Assembly: GCA_002170485.2 (NCBI GenBank)
Contig: NHDZ02000021.1
Coordinates: forward strand, 1 to 11,849
Source of the DNA: MED660 sp002691025
GTDB lineage: Bacteria > Myxococcota_A > UBA9160 > UBA4427
Length of the DNA: 11,849 nt
Direction: 5' to 3'
Shown: in pieces, positions 5,853 to 11,849 of the stretch
Position numbering within the stretch: position 1 is the stretch's first letter
Layout of the letters: each line of letters opens with the position of its first letter
The notes under the pieces: generated by a model
What the model was told of the DNA's origin: nothing
Database searches by the model: none
What the model saw: only the letters and a program-made list of their open reading frames with translations
Program-made: the position numbers and the translations under genes

Positions 5853-8639
5853 CTAGCGTTCCAGCGTTGAGCGTCCCATGGCGATCTCGGTGATGACTTC
5901 CTCGAGGCGTTCAGGGTTCTCCTCGAGGCCATCAATCACAAAGCGGGCCACGTGATCCTGGGATTCGAGTGTGTTCACCCATGCGAGCTTCTCCGCAAGG
6001 TGTTGAGCGAGCCCTGCGTAGTCCAGTGCGCGCTTGGCCGTGTGGTCGTCCCCGGTGACCAGGAAAAGGCTCCCCCCTTCATGACGGGTAATCGAGAGTT
6101 GGGCGTCGTAGCGCTCCCGTGCGATTCTTCCGGCAAGNTGAGGATCAATCCCCACTTCGGCCTCGACCACAACCATCACGTAACCGGCAAAATGCACCAA
6201 CCGNAAGTCGCGAGTCGAGACCCACTGGACTTCATCCGGGATAGGAGGCGCATCGACGCGCCCCGCCTCCCGAGCCAGATCACTCGGACGCCCCGCCAGG
6301 AGGCCTTCAATATCCCGCCGGACATCACCGGACTGCCCCGCGATTTGTCCGAGCCTCCACCACCAGAGCCGGCCCCAACGCTCGTAATCGTGCTGCGTGA
6401 AGCGACCCGCAATGAGATCGACCAACTTATCCGAAAAACGACTTCGTCGAGTGCTCGTCGCCAGTACCGCAGGCACGCTCGAACCGGCTCCTCTCATGTA
6501 GTGGAGAGACTCCTCGCCGATGCTCTTTTCCAGCGCAAACAGATCCTCGGGCGGCCATTCATGGTGGTCGTACCAGTTGATCTGACCGGGATACAGTGAG
6601 ACCGCCTGCAGGACTTCTCCCGCCGGNGAAGGAGAGAATCCCACGAGGTGGATGGGCACATCTTCCTTGAGGTCCGTCGTCACCTCGCGGAAGAAATGCA
6701 TCAATTCCGATTGAGGGTATATCCAGATTCCCTCGAGCAGTCGGACGTCGCGCGCCAGGAGAATGGCCGCGCTAATGGAATCCCGATCCGCCGCCGCCAC
6801 GATGACCGCTCTGCGCCGGGGTTTCGGGGCCTCCTCGACCGGAGGCGGTGCGGGCTTACTCAGCCCGAGGCCGGCGGGTTTGTCACTCGCTTCCGCCTCG
6901 GCGCTTTCGCTGGCGTCGTCATCCTCGTACGCCGCTAGAGCCGGCCGGCCGGCTTCTTCCAGCGAGGGAGGGAGATCGGCCAGCTCATCGAAGCCTTCCG
7001 CGANCAGGTCCCCGGATTCTTCGGCGCCCGGCGCTTCTCCGCCCGACGACTTGTCTGATTCAGGCTTGGCCCCGCCCCCCTCGGACTCACTGGCCTTGGC
7101 GGAGTCCCGCCCGCCCCGGCGTCCGCGAGACCGCTTCCGCTTGGGTTCGGTGCTTTCCTCCGGTTCTCCGAGTTCGAAAAGAGAGATCTCATCAAAAGAT
7201 CGCTTCTCTTCACCCTGAGCCTGTGTTTTCTCGCTGGAATCCTCGGAAGCGGGCGTATCGTCCGACCGACCTCGTCCTCTTCGTCTGGAGCGCCGCCGCC
7301 CACGACCTCGATCGCCGCCCTGGGTATTGGATTCGGTGCCTTCATCCGTGGCTTCAACCACCGTTTTCTCTGCGTCTGCCGCCTCGGTCTGACTTCCGGA
7401 CGGTCTTTTCCGCGGACGTCGAGAGGAGCGAGCCTGCTCCTCCCGCTTGTCTTGAATGGATCGGGCCGCTTCTTCGATTCCGATACTCGAGAGGTTCAGG
7501 CCCTTTTCCTTGTCTTCAGCGACCTGCAGAAGCTCACTCTGCGCCGCGAATCCAGCCATGGCCTTGAGGGCCGACGGCGCGAACGTCTCCGCCGCGATCA
7601 CGAGATCCGGTCGTCGCAGTTGCACGGGGGCTTCCGCCCCGGCAAAAAGATGGTTCTGCGCGAGTCTCAGTTTCTGGAGTCCGTCCATGAACCCGCCCAG
7701 GCTCGCGAGGGTGAGTTCCTTTCGGATGGCTCCGGCCACAGGCGTACCGTCCTTCCTGAGCCCCACAAGGTCGACGGTCTCTTCGTCCGATCCGCCCAAG
7801 GGCCAGGCCACTGCATCCCTCAGCTGAGCCGTTGCGATGAGCAAAGGCAGCGCTCGGGCCCGTAGGCCCTCTTCCCCTTCCCTGATCTTGCGGTCATTGA
7901 GCCTGCGGCGAACCTGCCCCTCCAGGTCGTCAAGCGCTCCCGCCACGTTCTGGGCAGTGATCCGAACCGTGGATTTCTGTTGGCCCCAGGTCGTCATTAC
8001 GGGCTGTTCTGCCTCAAGGCGGAGTTCCGCCACACGACGGGCGGCCACGATCAATTCGACCTGCTGACCGAAGGACCGTATGGCCCCTCCGTGCTTGGCA
8101 GACAGGCCTTGAAGGCCCTGCACCGCGCGGGTGAAGAGAGCTCGCTGACCCGGATCCACCAGACTCGACGCCAGGGTCGAAGCCGCAATGGCGGCCGGCT
8201 CCAGATCCGACTCGGACTCTACGCCCTCTCGGATTTCGCCGAGTTCCGGCAGGCTGAGGGTTTTCAGCGTGTAGGGTAGATCCGCCTTCACCAGCCCCAG
8301 CCGTCGTCGGGCCTGGATCGACCAATTCGGGGCGATGGCCATCACCTCGCCAGCGAAAGACTCCTCTTCGACGAGTTTTGCGCCTGTCGCCAACGCTGCG
8401 ATCAGCGCGTCCCCGGCTTCCGTCGGGGCGAAGCACACCACCTTGGACGCCCCCTCTTCCCCGGTGCCACGGGCTACTACGGCGAGGTGCGCAGGCACGT
8501 CGCTCCCGGCCCAGGCTGCGAACCCGAGGTCCGGGATCGCATCGACTTCCCGCAATCGCCCGAGCCAGTGCTCCGCATCGATTTGCCGCTCCTGGCTCTC
8601 GCGATTCCCGCCTCGGCGCTTTCTTGAAAAACGTCTCAT
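5853..8639 (-). CDS. large unrecognised protein with a DHH-phosphoesterase-like C-terminal region
   Basis: The 928-aa product falls into three parts. Residues 1 to about 390 are an uncharacterised, helix-rich region. Residues about 390-605 are low complexity: acidic and Ser/Glu/Ala-rich with two basic blocks, RGRGRRRSRRRGRGRS near 443-458 and PKRKRSRGRRGG near 500, like RNA-binding linkers. Residues about 608-928 resemble a DHH/DHHA1 phosphoesterase: AAADRDSISAA (D618, D620), WYDHHEW (D691-H692-H693), TQHD (D751), and a C-terminal part with LVTGDDHTAKRALDYAG. The first motif has Ala where the family's His is expected and the second metal Asp is not evident, so activity may be altered or lost. 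The ATG at 8639 is backed by AGGGAGA (8647-8653). It is the cotranscribed neighbour of queE. RNA or nucleotide-phosphate processing is a guess, not shown by the sequence. Confidence 0.75.
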   Translation of the reverse strand: MRRFSRKRRGGNRESQERQIDAEHWLGRLREVDAIPDLGFAAWAGSDVPAHLAVVARGTGEEGASKVVCFAPTEAGDALIAALATGAKLVEEESFAGEVMAIAPNWSIQARRRLGLVKADLPYTLKTLSLPELGEIREGVESESDLEPAAIAASTLASSLVDPGQRALFTRAVQGLQGLSAKHGGAIRSFGQQVELIVAARRVAELRLEAEQPVMTTWGQQKSTVRITAQNVAGALDDLEGQVRRRLNDRKIREGEEGLRARALPLLIATAQLRDAVAWPLGGSDEETVDLVGLRKDGTPVAGAIRKELTLASLGGFMDGLQKLRLAQNHLFAGAEAPVQLRRPDLVIAAETFAPSALKAMAGFAAQSELLQVAEDKEKGLNLSSIGIEEAARSIQDKREEQARSSRRPRKRPSGSQTEAADAEKTVVEATDEGTESNTQGGDRGRGRRRSRRRGRGRSDDTPASEDSSEKTQAQGEEKRSFDEISLFELGEPEESTEPKRKRSRGRRGGRDSAKASESEGGGAKPESDKSSGGEAPGAEESGDLXAEGFDELADLPPSLEEAGRPALAAYEDDDASESAEAEASDKPAGLGLSKPAPPPVEEAPKPRRRAVIVAAADRDSISAAILLARDVRLLEGIWIYPQSELMHFFREVTTDLKEDVPIHLVGFSPXPAGEVLQAVSLYPGQINWYDHHEWPPEDLFALEKSIGEESLHYMRGAGSSVPAVLATSTRRSRFSDKLVDLIAGRFTQHDYERWGRLWWWRLGQIAGQSGDVRRDIEGLLAGRPSDLAREAGRVDAPPIPDEVQWVSTRDXRLVHFAGYVMVVVEAEVGIDPXLAGRIARERYDAQLSITRHEGGSLFLVTGDDHTAKRALDYAGLAQHLAEKLAWVNTLESQDHVARFVIDGLEENPERLEEVITEIAMGRSTLER

Positions 8640-8717
8640 TTCTGGATCTCCCTGACGGCGTCGTCTCGGCTACGCGGACCCGTTGTCCTCGTGTGCTCGA
8701 ACCGCTCGTCATGCTTA

Positions 8718-8745
8718 CGCGCCACGCCCTTACGCGGCAGGCGCG
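8718..8745 (-). other. intercistronic hairpin with an 8-bp direct repeat
   Basis: In the 113-nt gap between the 393-aa and 928-aa genes, CGCGCC and GGCGCG form a perfect outer 6-bp stem (8718-8723 with 8740-8745), with a shorter GCC/GGC stem inside. It starts 7 nt beyond the upstream stop and has no T-run, so it is more likely an mRNA-stabilising or pausing element than a terminator. The plus-strand octamer CTTACGCG occurs at 8714-8721 and 8729-8736, a 15-bp period. Confidence 0.4.
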
Positions 8746-8752
8746 AGTGATT

Positions 8753-9934
8753 TCAGGCGCTCTCCTGCGTGTCCGCACTTGCGGCCACGGCCTGCGCTCG
8801 CTGTTCCTTGAGGTCGCTCACCAAGGCTTCTGTGACGACCCGTATGCATTCCCCCGTGACGGGGCCCAAATCCACCCCGTCGCCTTTGAGGCTCTGCGCA
8901 CTGGTCAGGCAGGCTCGAGCGAGTGACTCCTCCCCCTTCTGCCAGTACAAGTAGGCCGTCTCCGCGAGACGCTCCGCGTTGACCTGGGCCAAAGCGCCCC
9001 CGTAACAGGTTCCGATCGCCTCCTTCATTGCGTCGGCCATCTGGTCTTCGTCTGCACTTTCTCCGGCACTGGCCTGGAAGGACTCGCGAATGGGTCCGAC
9101 CCACTCCTCCAGGACAGGCGGCTGCGGGGGCCAGGGGCCGATTTCCCCTTCCTTGACCTTTTCCGCCAGAGCAGAAAGATCCTCCTCGCTCGCCTCATCG
9201 GAAAGAGCTTCGATCACTCTCTCGCCAGGCGTCTGGACCCCACGGTCCTCCAACTGCAGTCGGCCGCGCCACTCCTTGAAGCTGGCGGGGATCTTCTGCG
9301 ACTCGGATTGTCTTTGCGCACCGCGGGCTATGAGTGCCCGTACGGTTCCAGCGTCCGTTTCGGTCGCGCTGAAGCGACCGCGATGCGTGACATCGCGGAT
9401 AAACGACTTGACCTGCCTACGTCCCGCCCGATAGACCTGGAAATCAACGATTCCGCGATCCTCGTCAATCAAGGCCTCAAACACCTGGGCGCCACCCGCC
9501 GGATTCGACTCGACGATGTATATGAGACGACCGCCGCGCGGGTCATAAGGCGAGAGAAAGCCCACCGAGATGCTTTCATCGACGTGTGGCAAGCGAGCGA
9601 CGTGAGACTCGGATTCCTCATCGGAGTTCACGGTATTTCCTTGCGATCGTGCCCGATGGATCAACTTGCGCAGGACTTTCTTCCCGTCCTTCGGGAGTTC
9701 GGCCGCCGACAAGGAAGCGATCGTAGTCAGCCCTTCCGCCTCTTCGAGCCAGGCCTCCGCGAGTTCCTGGGCCTGATCGGCCTGATTCGCAAGAAGCCAC
9801 AGAAGTACGCGCTCTCGCGCCTCGGGCTCAAGTATCTGAAACAATCGGGACGGATCGCCGTTGGCCGGGCGAATCTCATCGGCATCTTCCGGGCATGCCA
9901 CGGCTGCCCTCTCCAGACTTTCTGCCAGACTCAT
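8753..9934 (-). CDS. uncharacterised 393-aa protein
   Basis: I do not recognise this family. The product is acidic and appears cytoplasmic, with no signal peptide or membrane segment. Residues 1 to about 105 are mostly helical and end in a basic KKVLRKLIHRARSQG stretch that could contact nucleic acid. Residues about 112-180 look beta-rich (VGFLSPYDPRGGRLIYIVES and following). The remainder is helical again, with acidic repeats around 235-260 and a final Ala/Gln-rich tail. The ATG is supported by GGAG (9943-9946), 8 nt upstream. It lies 138 nt after dgt and 113 nt before the 928-aa gene on the same strand, with no clear promoter or terminator in either gap. It is therefore probably transcribed with them, and perhaps works with the DHH-like protein. 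That is inference from order alone. Confidence 0.75.
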   Translation of the reverse strand: MSLAESLERAAVACPEDADEIRPANGDPSRLFQILEPEARERVLLWLLANQADQAQELAEAWLEEAEGLTTIASLSAAELPKDGKKVLRKLIHRARSQGNTVNSDEESESHVARLPHVDESISVGFLSPYDPRGGRLIYIVESNPAGGAQVFEALIDEDRGIVDFQVYRAGRRQVKSFIRDVTHRGRFSATETDAGTVRALIARGAQRQSESQKIPASFKEWRGRLQLEDRGVQTPGERVIEALSDEASEEDLSALAEKVKEGEIGPWPPQPPVLEEWVGPIRESFQASAGESADEDQMADAMKEAIGTCYGGALAQVNAERLAETAYLYWQKGEESLARACLTSAQSLKGDGVDLGPVTGECIRVVTEALVSDLKEQRAQAVAASADTQESA

Positions 9935-10072
9935 TCAGGTTGCTCCATTTCGATCGTGGCCCGCTTCCGCTCCTGCCGTCAGCGCGGATCGCCTCCCCCC
10001 CATCGGGGCTCGCACTCATCGAGGCCGCATGATAGTGGACCCGGCGACAAATGCCTGCGTCTCACACGAAGG

Positions 10073-11260
10073 CTAAAGAGAGTTCCCGAGGCCCTCGGCG
10101 CCGAACAGGCGAGTCTGCTCCGAAATGGCAAAGCGGTCCGTCATCCCCGCCACATAATCGGCAATCGCCCTCTCCCGGCCGGTTTCATCGAATCGAGCCC
10201 GAACCCCCTCCGGAAGGTGGTCTGGAGCCGCCAGAAACTGGTCAAAAAGGGATTTCACGACCTTCTCGGCCTCCTGGGTCCGAAGGGCCACTTTGGGATG
10301 GTTGTAGAATCGCTCAAAGAGGAAACTCTTGATTTCCCGGCGCGCGCGCTCCACCCGGGGCGAGAATCCCACCACTTTTCCGGTTCTCGCCCGAATGGCC
10401 TCCGGTGAATCCAGTTCTTCGGCCACGATCCGGTCCCGTGTCGCTGCGATCAGATCGGTCACGAGGATGTCGATCATCTCGCTGATCATGCGTGTGCGCC
10501 GGACCTCCTCCGGGATCTCCCCATGATGGCCCTGCGCCTGTTGGGCGAGGTCTCCCAGGATCGGCAGCTCTATGAGCATTTCGAGGGTCAGGATTCCGGC
10601 CCGTAAGGCGTCGTCGAGATCGTGATTGAGGTAGGCGATCTCATCGGAAGCGTCGGCCACTTGCGCCTCCCCGCTTCGCTGGCCGGACACATCCGGGATG
10701 GGCACAGGGTGCGCCCAGTTGGACCCATGCTTGAGCATGCCTTCACGCGTTTCATCGCAGAGGTTCAGGCCGAGGTAGTCCGGATGCCGCCTTTCAAGCA
10801 GGTCGACGACCCGAAGGCCTTGACGATTGTGATCGAACCCTCCGTGGTCCAGCATGGCCTCGGCCAGGACCCGCTCACCCGCGTGACCGAACGGCGTGTG
10901 CCCCAGGTCATGGGCCAAGGCCACGCTTTCGGCGAGGTCCTGATTCAGTCCCAGTTGCCTCGCTATGATTCGCGTGATCTGAGCTCCCTCCAAAGTATGC
11001 GTCAGACGGTTCCGGTAGTGGTCTGCTTCCAGATGCACGAAGACCTGGGTCTTGTATTGCAAGCGACGAAAGGCGGTCGAGTGGACGATTCGACCTCGAT
11101 CTCTTTGAAACGCGGTCCTGTACGGGTGGGGTTCTTCAGGATGAAGTCGATGACCCGAAGTCGCACTACGAAGAGCAAATGTCGCCAGGGGTTGGGATTC
11201 GTCCAGGCCTCGTCCTCGACCCTGCTCTTTTGCGGAAGGGCTCTTTTTGGACTCGCTCAC
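10073..11260 (-). CDS. dgt: deoxyguanosinetriphosphate triphosphohydrolase-like protein
   Basis: The 395-aa HD-superfamily enzyme hydrolyses dNTPs to deoxynucleoside and triphosphate, acting on the cytoplasmic nucleotide pool. The metal-binding HD set is complete: H88 in RNRLTHTLEGAQI, H117-D118 in ALAHDLGHTPFGHAGE, and D206 in ADASDEIAYLNHDLDDAL. The early HSTAFRRLQYKTQVF segment (60-74) is also a family hallmark. The size fits the shorter dGTPase-like (type 2) group rather than the longer E. coli Dgt, so substrate preference may be broad. The GTG start at 11260 overlaps the stop of the upstream 71-aa gene (GTGA), indicating translational coupling. Residues 1-40 are a basic, poorly conserved lead-in. 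The next gene on the strand begins 138 nt downstream. Confidence 0.93.
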   Translation of the reverse strand: MSESKKSPSAKEQGRGRGLDESQPLATFALRSATSGHRLHPEEPHPYRTAFQRDRGRIVHSTAFRRLQYKTQVFVHLEADHYRNRLTHTLEGAQITRIIARQLGLNQDLAESVALAHDLGHTPFGHAGERVLAEAMLDHGGFDHNRQGLRVVDLLERRHPDYLGLNLCDETREGMLKHGSNWAHPVPIPDVSGQRSGEAQVADASDEIAYLNHDLDDALRAGILTLEMLIELPILGDLAQQAQGHHGEIPEEVRRTRMISEMIDILVTDLIAATRDRIVAEELDSPEAIRARTGKVVGFSPRVERARREIKSFLFERFYNHPKVALRTQEAEKVVKSLFDQFLAAPDHLPEGVRARFDETGRERAIADYVAGMTDRFAISEQTRLFGAEGLGNSL

Positions 11261-11472
11261 TGAGATTTTCCGCCATCGTCATCCAGTTGTCGGAGCACGT
11301 CGCGAAGCGCTTCACGCGATTCTTCGCGGATCCCCTGGTCCGAGTCCATACCGTGGTTCTTCGCCGCGGGAGGGGCCTGGGTCGTGGTCTCTTTTACGGA
11401 GAACAGCGAAGCCATGGCGGCCACCGCCATCACCACGGCGATGCTCAGGAGAAGCAACATGCGCCAGCCCAT
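11257..11472 (-). CDS. small single-span membrane protein, unrecognised
   Basis: The 71-aa product consists of one hydrophobic helix right at the N-terminus (MGWRMLLLLSIAVVMAVAAM, residues 1-20, running on to about 25) and a short polar tail rich in Asp, Glu, Arg and Gln that ends DDDGGKSQ. It could be an inner-membrane anchor or an uncleaved signal. The ATG at 11472 is chosen because GAGGAG lies a few nt upstream. The frame is open further upstream to 11754, but that part lacks a start with a ribosome-binding site and would run past the divergent gene's start. It overlaps dgt by four bases and appears to be the first gene of the series. Confidence 0.7.
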   Translation of the reverse strand: MGWRMLLLLSIAVVMAVAAMASLFSVKETTTQAPPAAKNHGMDSDQGIREESREALRDVLRQLDDDGGKSQ

Positions 11473-11563
11473 GACTCTCCTCTCTTTTCGCTTTTCGTGT
11501 TCCAGATCGAGCCATCCCGCGCGGACGCGCACGAAAAGACCTCTTTTGGAGACGCCGGTTTTC

Positions 11564-11592
11564 AACGTAGAGGGTGCCCCCTTGAGTGTCAA
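11564..11592 (-). promoter_or_regulatory. candidate sigma-70 promoter for the minus-strand series
   Basis: On the minus strand a perfect TTGACA -35 box (11592-11587) is followed by 17 bp and TACGTT (11569-11564), a weak -10 with three of six matches. It would start transcription around 11557, about 85 nt upstream of the 71-aa gene. Position and spacing are right; the -10 is poor. Confidence 0.4.
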
Positions 11593-11639
11593 CGCAGCGC
11601 TCGGGGGCAAAGTGATCCCGGGGAGGCTAGTCTGGCCCG

Positions 11640-11849
11640 ATGACTTCAGTGAATAGCCTTCCGGACCGACTCCTGCTTGGACCCGGGCCTTCAAACGCGC
11701 ACCCCGATGTCCTGAAGGCCATGGCTCAGCCCTTGATCGGACATCTTGATCCACTTTTCCTTCAACTCCTCGACGAAGCCCAGGCGGACCTGCGGGTTCT
11801 TTTTGGCACGGACAATCGCTTCACCCTTCCCTTATCGGCGCCTGGCAGT
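11640..11849 (+). CDS. class V aminotransferase, alanine/serine-glyoxylate type (3'-truncated by window)
   Basis: Only the first 70 codons are present and the frame runs open off the right edge. The N-terminus reads RLLLGPGPSNAHPDVLKAMA, then QPLIGHLDP, then FGTDNRFTLPLSAPGS. This matches the start of PLP-dependent class V (AGXT-type) aminotransferases, where GPGPSN and IGHLDP form part of the active-site entrance. These transfer an amino group between alanine or serine and glyoxylate. The PLP lysine is beyond the window, so integrity and substrate cannot be checked. The start is ATG 11640, with GGGAGG (11621-11626) 13 nt upstream, a rather long spacing. It is divergent from the 71-aa/dgt series. 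Confidence 0.88.
   Translation, partial: MTSVNSLPDRLLLGPGPSNAHPDVLKAMAQPLIGHLDPLFLQLLDEAQADLRVLFGTDNRFTLPLSAPGS

Noticed and set aside
6800..7440. Repeat-like low-complexity stretch
   Set aside because: It is the Ser/Glu/Arg-rich linker of the 928-aa protein, read without interruption, and not a DNA repeat array or CRISPR.
8640..8752. GGTTCGAGC on the minus strand, looking like a tRNA T-loop
   Set aside because: The flanking bases do not form the five-pair T stem and no acceptor, D or anticodon arm could be found around it.
8014..8778. 254-codon minus-strand frame overlapping the start of the 928-aa gene
   Set aside because: It is a +1 shadow of the larger gene, Arg/Gly-rich, without a ribosome-binding site; the 928-aa frame has one.
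9935..10072. Possible promoter (TATCAT with an upstream TTTGTC) between dgt and the 393-aa gene
   Set aside because: The two boxes are only 11 bp apart, too close for a sigma-70 promoter, and no better -35 was found.
9308..10408. 366-codon open frame on the plus strand
   Set aside because: It lies antisense to dgt and the 393-aa gene, has an Arg/Ser/Pro-rich composition without family motifs, and is explained by GC-rich codon bias.

Overview
The window is GC-rich, tightly packed chromosomal DNA from a Gram-negative bacterium. The evidence is two exported envelope proteins (one a predicted outer-membrane barrel), a sigma-54 promoter with an NtrC-type activator, and ordinary housekeeping enzymes. 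The gene set suggests a Deltaproteobacteria-like (Desulfobacterota/Myxococcota/Binatota-type) lineage, but that is inference and no marker gene fixes the taxon. Scattered N bases, all between 3407 and 7004, suggest a draft or metagenome assembly. No tRNA, rRNA, CRISPR array, insertion sequence or phage gene was seen.

Layout. A possible terminator of an off-window plus-strand gene lies at the left edge. It is followed by a minus-strand DEDDh exonuclease (69-659). Divergent from this is a two-gene plus-strand operon: a LolA-like outer-membrane lipoprotein-sorting protein (808-1617) and a DUF1302-like outer-membrane barrel (1623-3200). A gene-free stretch (3201-3567) follows. It holds a consensus sigma-54 promoter, an upstream dyad, and a long leader with alternating complementary hexamers. 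This leads into an NtrC-family response regulator (3568-5061). The regulator gene ends 7 bp from the end of the convergent queE.

The right half is one minus-strand series. In transcription order it reads: a 71-aa single-span membrane protein (11472-11257), dgt dNTP triphosphohydrolase (11260-10073, overlapping by 4 bases), an unrecognised 393-aa protein (9934-8753), a 928-aa protein with a partly degenerate DHH-phosphoesterase-like C-terminus (8639-5853), and queE (5848-5069, 4 nt after the previous stop). Divergent from it, at the right edge, is the start of a class V aminotransferase (11640 to the window end).

How they may work together. The envelope pair resembles the periplasmic and outer-membrane parts that usually accompany an RND/MMPL exporter, but no exporter is present here. 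The regulator is probably autoregulated through sigma-54, and its kinase is not in the window. The minus-strand series combines nucleotide-pool hydrolysis (dgt), 7-deazaguanine synthesis (queE) and two uncharacterised proteins. The least explained items are the structured leader of the regulator and the 928-aa DHH-like protein.
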